A stretch of DNA of 51,483 nucleotides from Bacteroidaceae bacterium. GTDB taxonomy: Bacteria; Bacteroidota; Bacteroidia; Bacteroidales; Bacteroidaceae. Numbering within the stretch: position 1 is the first letter of the stretch; every line of letters starts with the position of its first letter. The DNA is taken from contig JAILRU010000083.1 in the NCBI GenBank assembly GCA_024697945.1, positions 1 to 51,483 on the forward strand. Reading direction: 5' to 3'. Below are positions 51,144 to 51,483 of the stretch, one piece after another. The position numbers were made by a program, and so were the translations under genes. The notes below the pieces were generated by a model. The model searched no databases, was not told the DNA's origin, and saw only the letters and a list, made by a program, of their open reading frames with translations.

Positions 51144-51483
51144 TTACTTAACCAACACCTTTCGTCCATTCACAATAAAGATGCCTTTTGACATTTGGCT
51201 CTTTGCGATTCTACGTCCCATAAGGTCATAAATCACCGTATCCGAATCATCGGCAGTCAACTTACCAACACCGGTATATGTGCCATCATCATTTAGGACA
51301 ATCTCGCCATGGGATTCGTCAAAGACTGGATGCTGATCCTCACCAATATTCTGATAATAGATAAGTTCACCAGCTCCTTGGTTCAATGCATAGCACAAAG
51401 CACCGCTCTGAGCCTTGGCAACTATGTCAGGATCCTGGTCATAACTATAGCAGTTGGTGATTTTCACTCTATCGCCAAGTCCA
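51144..51483 (-). CDS. C-terminal part of a secreted repeat protein with sorting-like tail
   Basis: The frame is open to the window edge, so only the last ~113 residues are seen. It contains SGALCYALNQGAGELIYYQN then IGEDQHPVFDESHGEIVLND, a motif often found near the end of Bacteroidales BspA-like or GLUG-type surface proteins. It finishes with the tail VIYDLMGRRIAKSQMSKGIF then IVNGRKVLVK. The apparent start at 51467 (GTG) is probably internal. A terminator follows at 51092-51124. Confidence 0.75.
   Translation of the reverse strand, partial: GLGDRVKITNCYSYDQDPDIVAKAQSGALCYALNQGAGELIYYQNIGEDQHPVFDESHGEIVLNDDGTYTGVGKLTADDSDTVIYDLMGRRIAKSQMSKGIFIVNGRKVLVK

Noticed and set aside
1..51483. Ribosomal RNA genes, replication origin or a complete prophage
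   Set aside because: No 16S/23S/5S signature, no dnaA-box cluster with dnaA or parAB, and only one short prophage-like remnant were seen.

Overview
The window looks like a chromosomal segment of a gut- or oral-type Bacteroidales bacterium, most likely in or near Prevotellaceae. Evidence: the Bacteroidales -7 promoter element (TAnnTTTG) recurs in front of genes, sometimes with a TTTG/TTG -33 box 19-21 nt upstream; BspA-type leucine-rich-repeat surface proteins; families largely confined to Bacteroidetes (BtuG-like propeller, DUF4465, DUF2027, DUF2851, DUF2723, DUF6266-like); a GH78 rhamnosidase; and short C-terminal tails of the form YDLxGR...GIYIxNGKKVxxK.

Layout. 1-6160: a cobalamin-uptake operon on the minus strand (promoter, cobalamin riboswitch, BtuB-type receptor, BtuG-like propeller, DUF4465 protein cut by the window edge). 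6180-9560: alaS with its terminator, a MerR-type regulator and tRNA-Val. 9610-14640: a DUF2723 (TMEM260-like) membrane protein, a NodB deacetylase and a QueG-like protein lacking the ligands of one Fe-S cluster. 14730-20262: a giant BspA-like protein split by a frameshift. 20365-20830: an antitoxin-like gene with an internally deleted PIN toxin. 20923-23530: an AraC/TPR regulator with a long repeat-bearing leader, then a gene-free stretch of quasi-palindromic repeats and interlocking hairpins. 23545-28720: PHP phosphoesterase, RluA-family pseudouridine synthase, WbqC, LepB and DapB. 28773-34578: DUF2851, thioesterase, DprA, a short terminated transcript, GreA, HIT, SGNH hydrolase and mannose-1-phosphate guanylyltransferase. 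34553-38669: DUF2027 protein, YpfJ-like protease, QueA, a 47-residue zinc ribbon and GDPD. 38727-44798: a rearranged accessory region (DUF6266-like gene, prophage-like remnant, 182-bp direct repeats around an AAA_14 ATPase, vsr fragment, SBD-like protein, Nudix start fused to half of mutS2). 44841-51483: secreted proteins (EEP phosphatase, BspA-like LRR, GH78, a partial tail protein).

Two dispersed repeat phenomena run through the window and are the most distinctive signal. One is runs of degenerate 7-11-nt tandem units (such as AATTCAT, TTCACTT, TTGTCTG, AGTTAAA) lying between genes, across start and stop codons, and in frame inside genes; in the BtuG-like gene they encode the hydrophobic core of the signal peptide. 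The other is palindromic CTCCCC...GGGGAG modules inserted in frame in rluA, wbqC and mutS2. Queuosine (queA, queG) and cobalamin themes recur: QueG-family enzymes are cobalamin-dependent and the window also carries a B12-regulated uptake operon.
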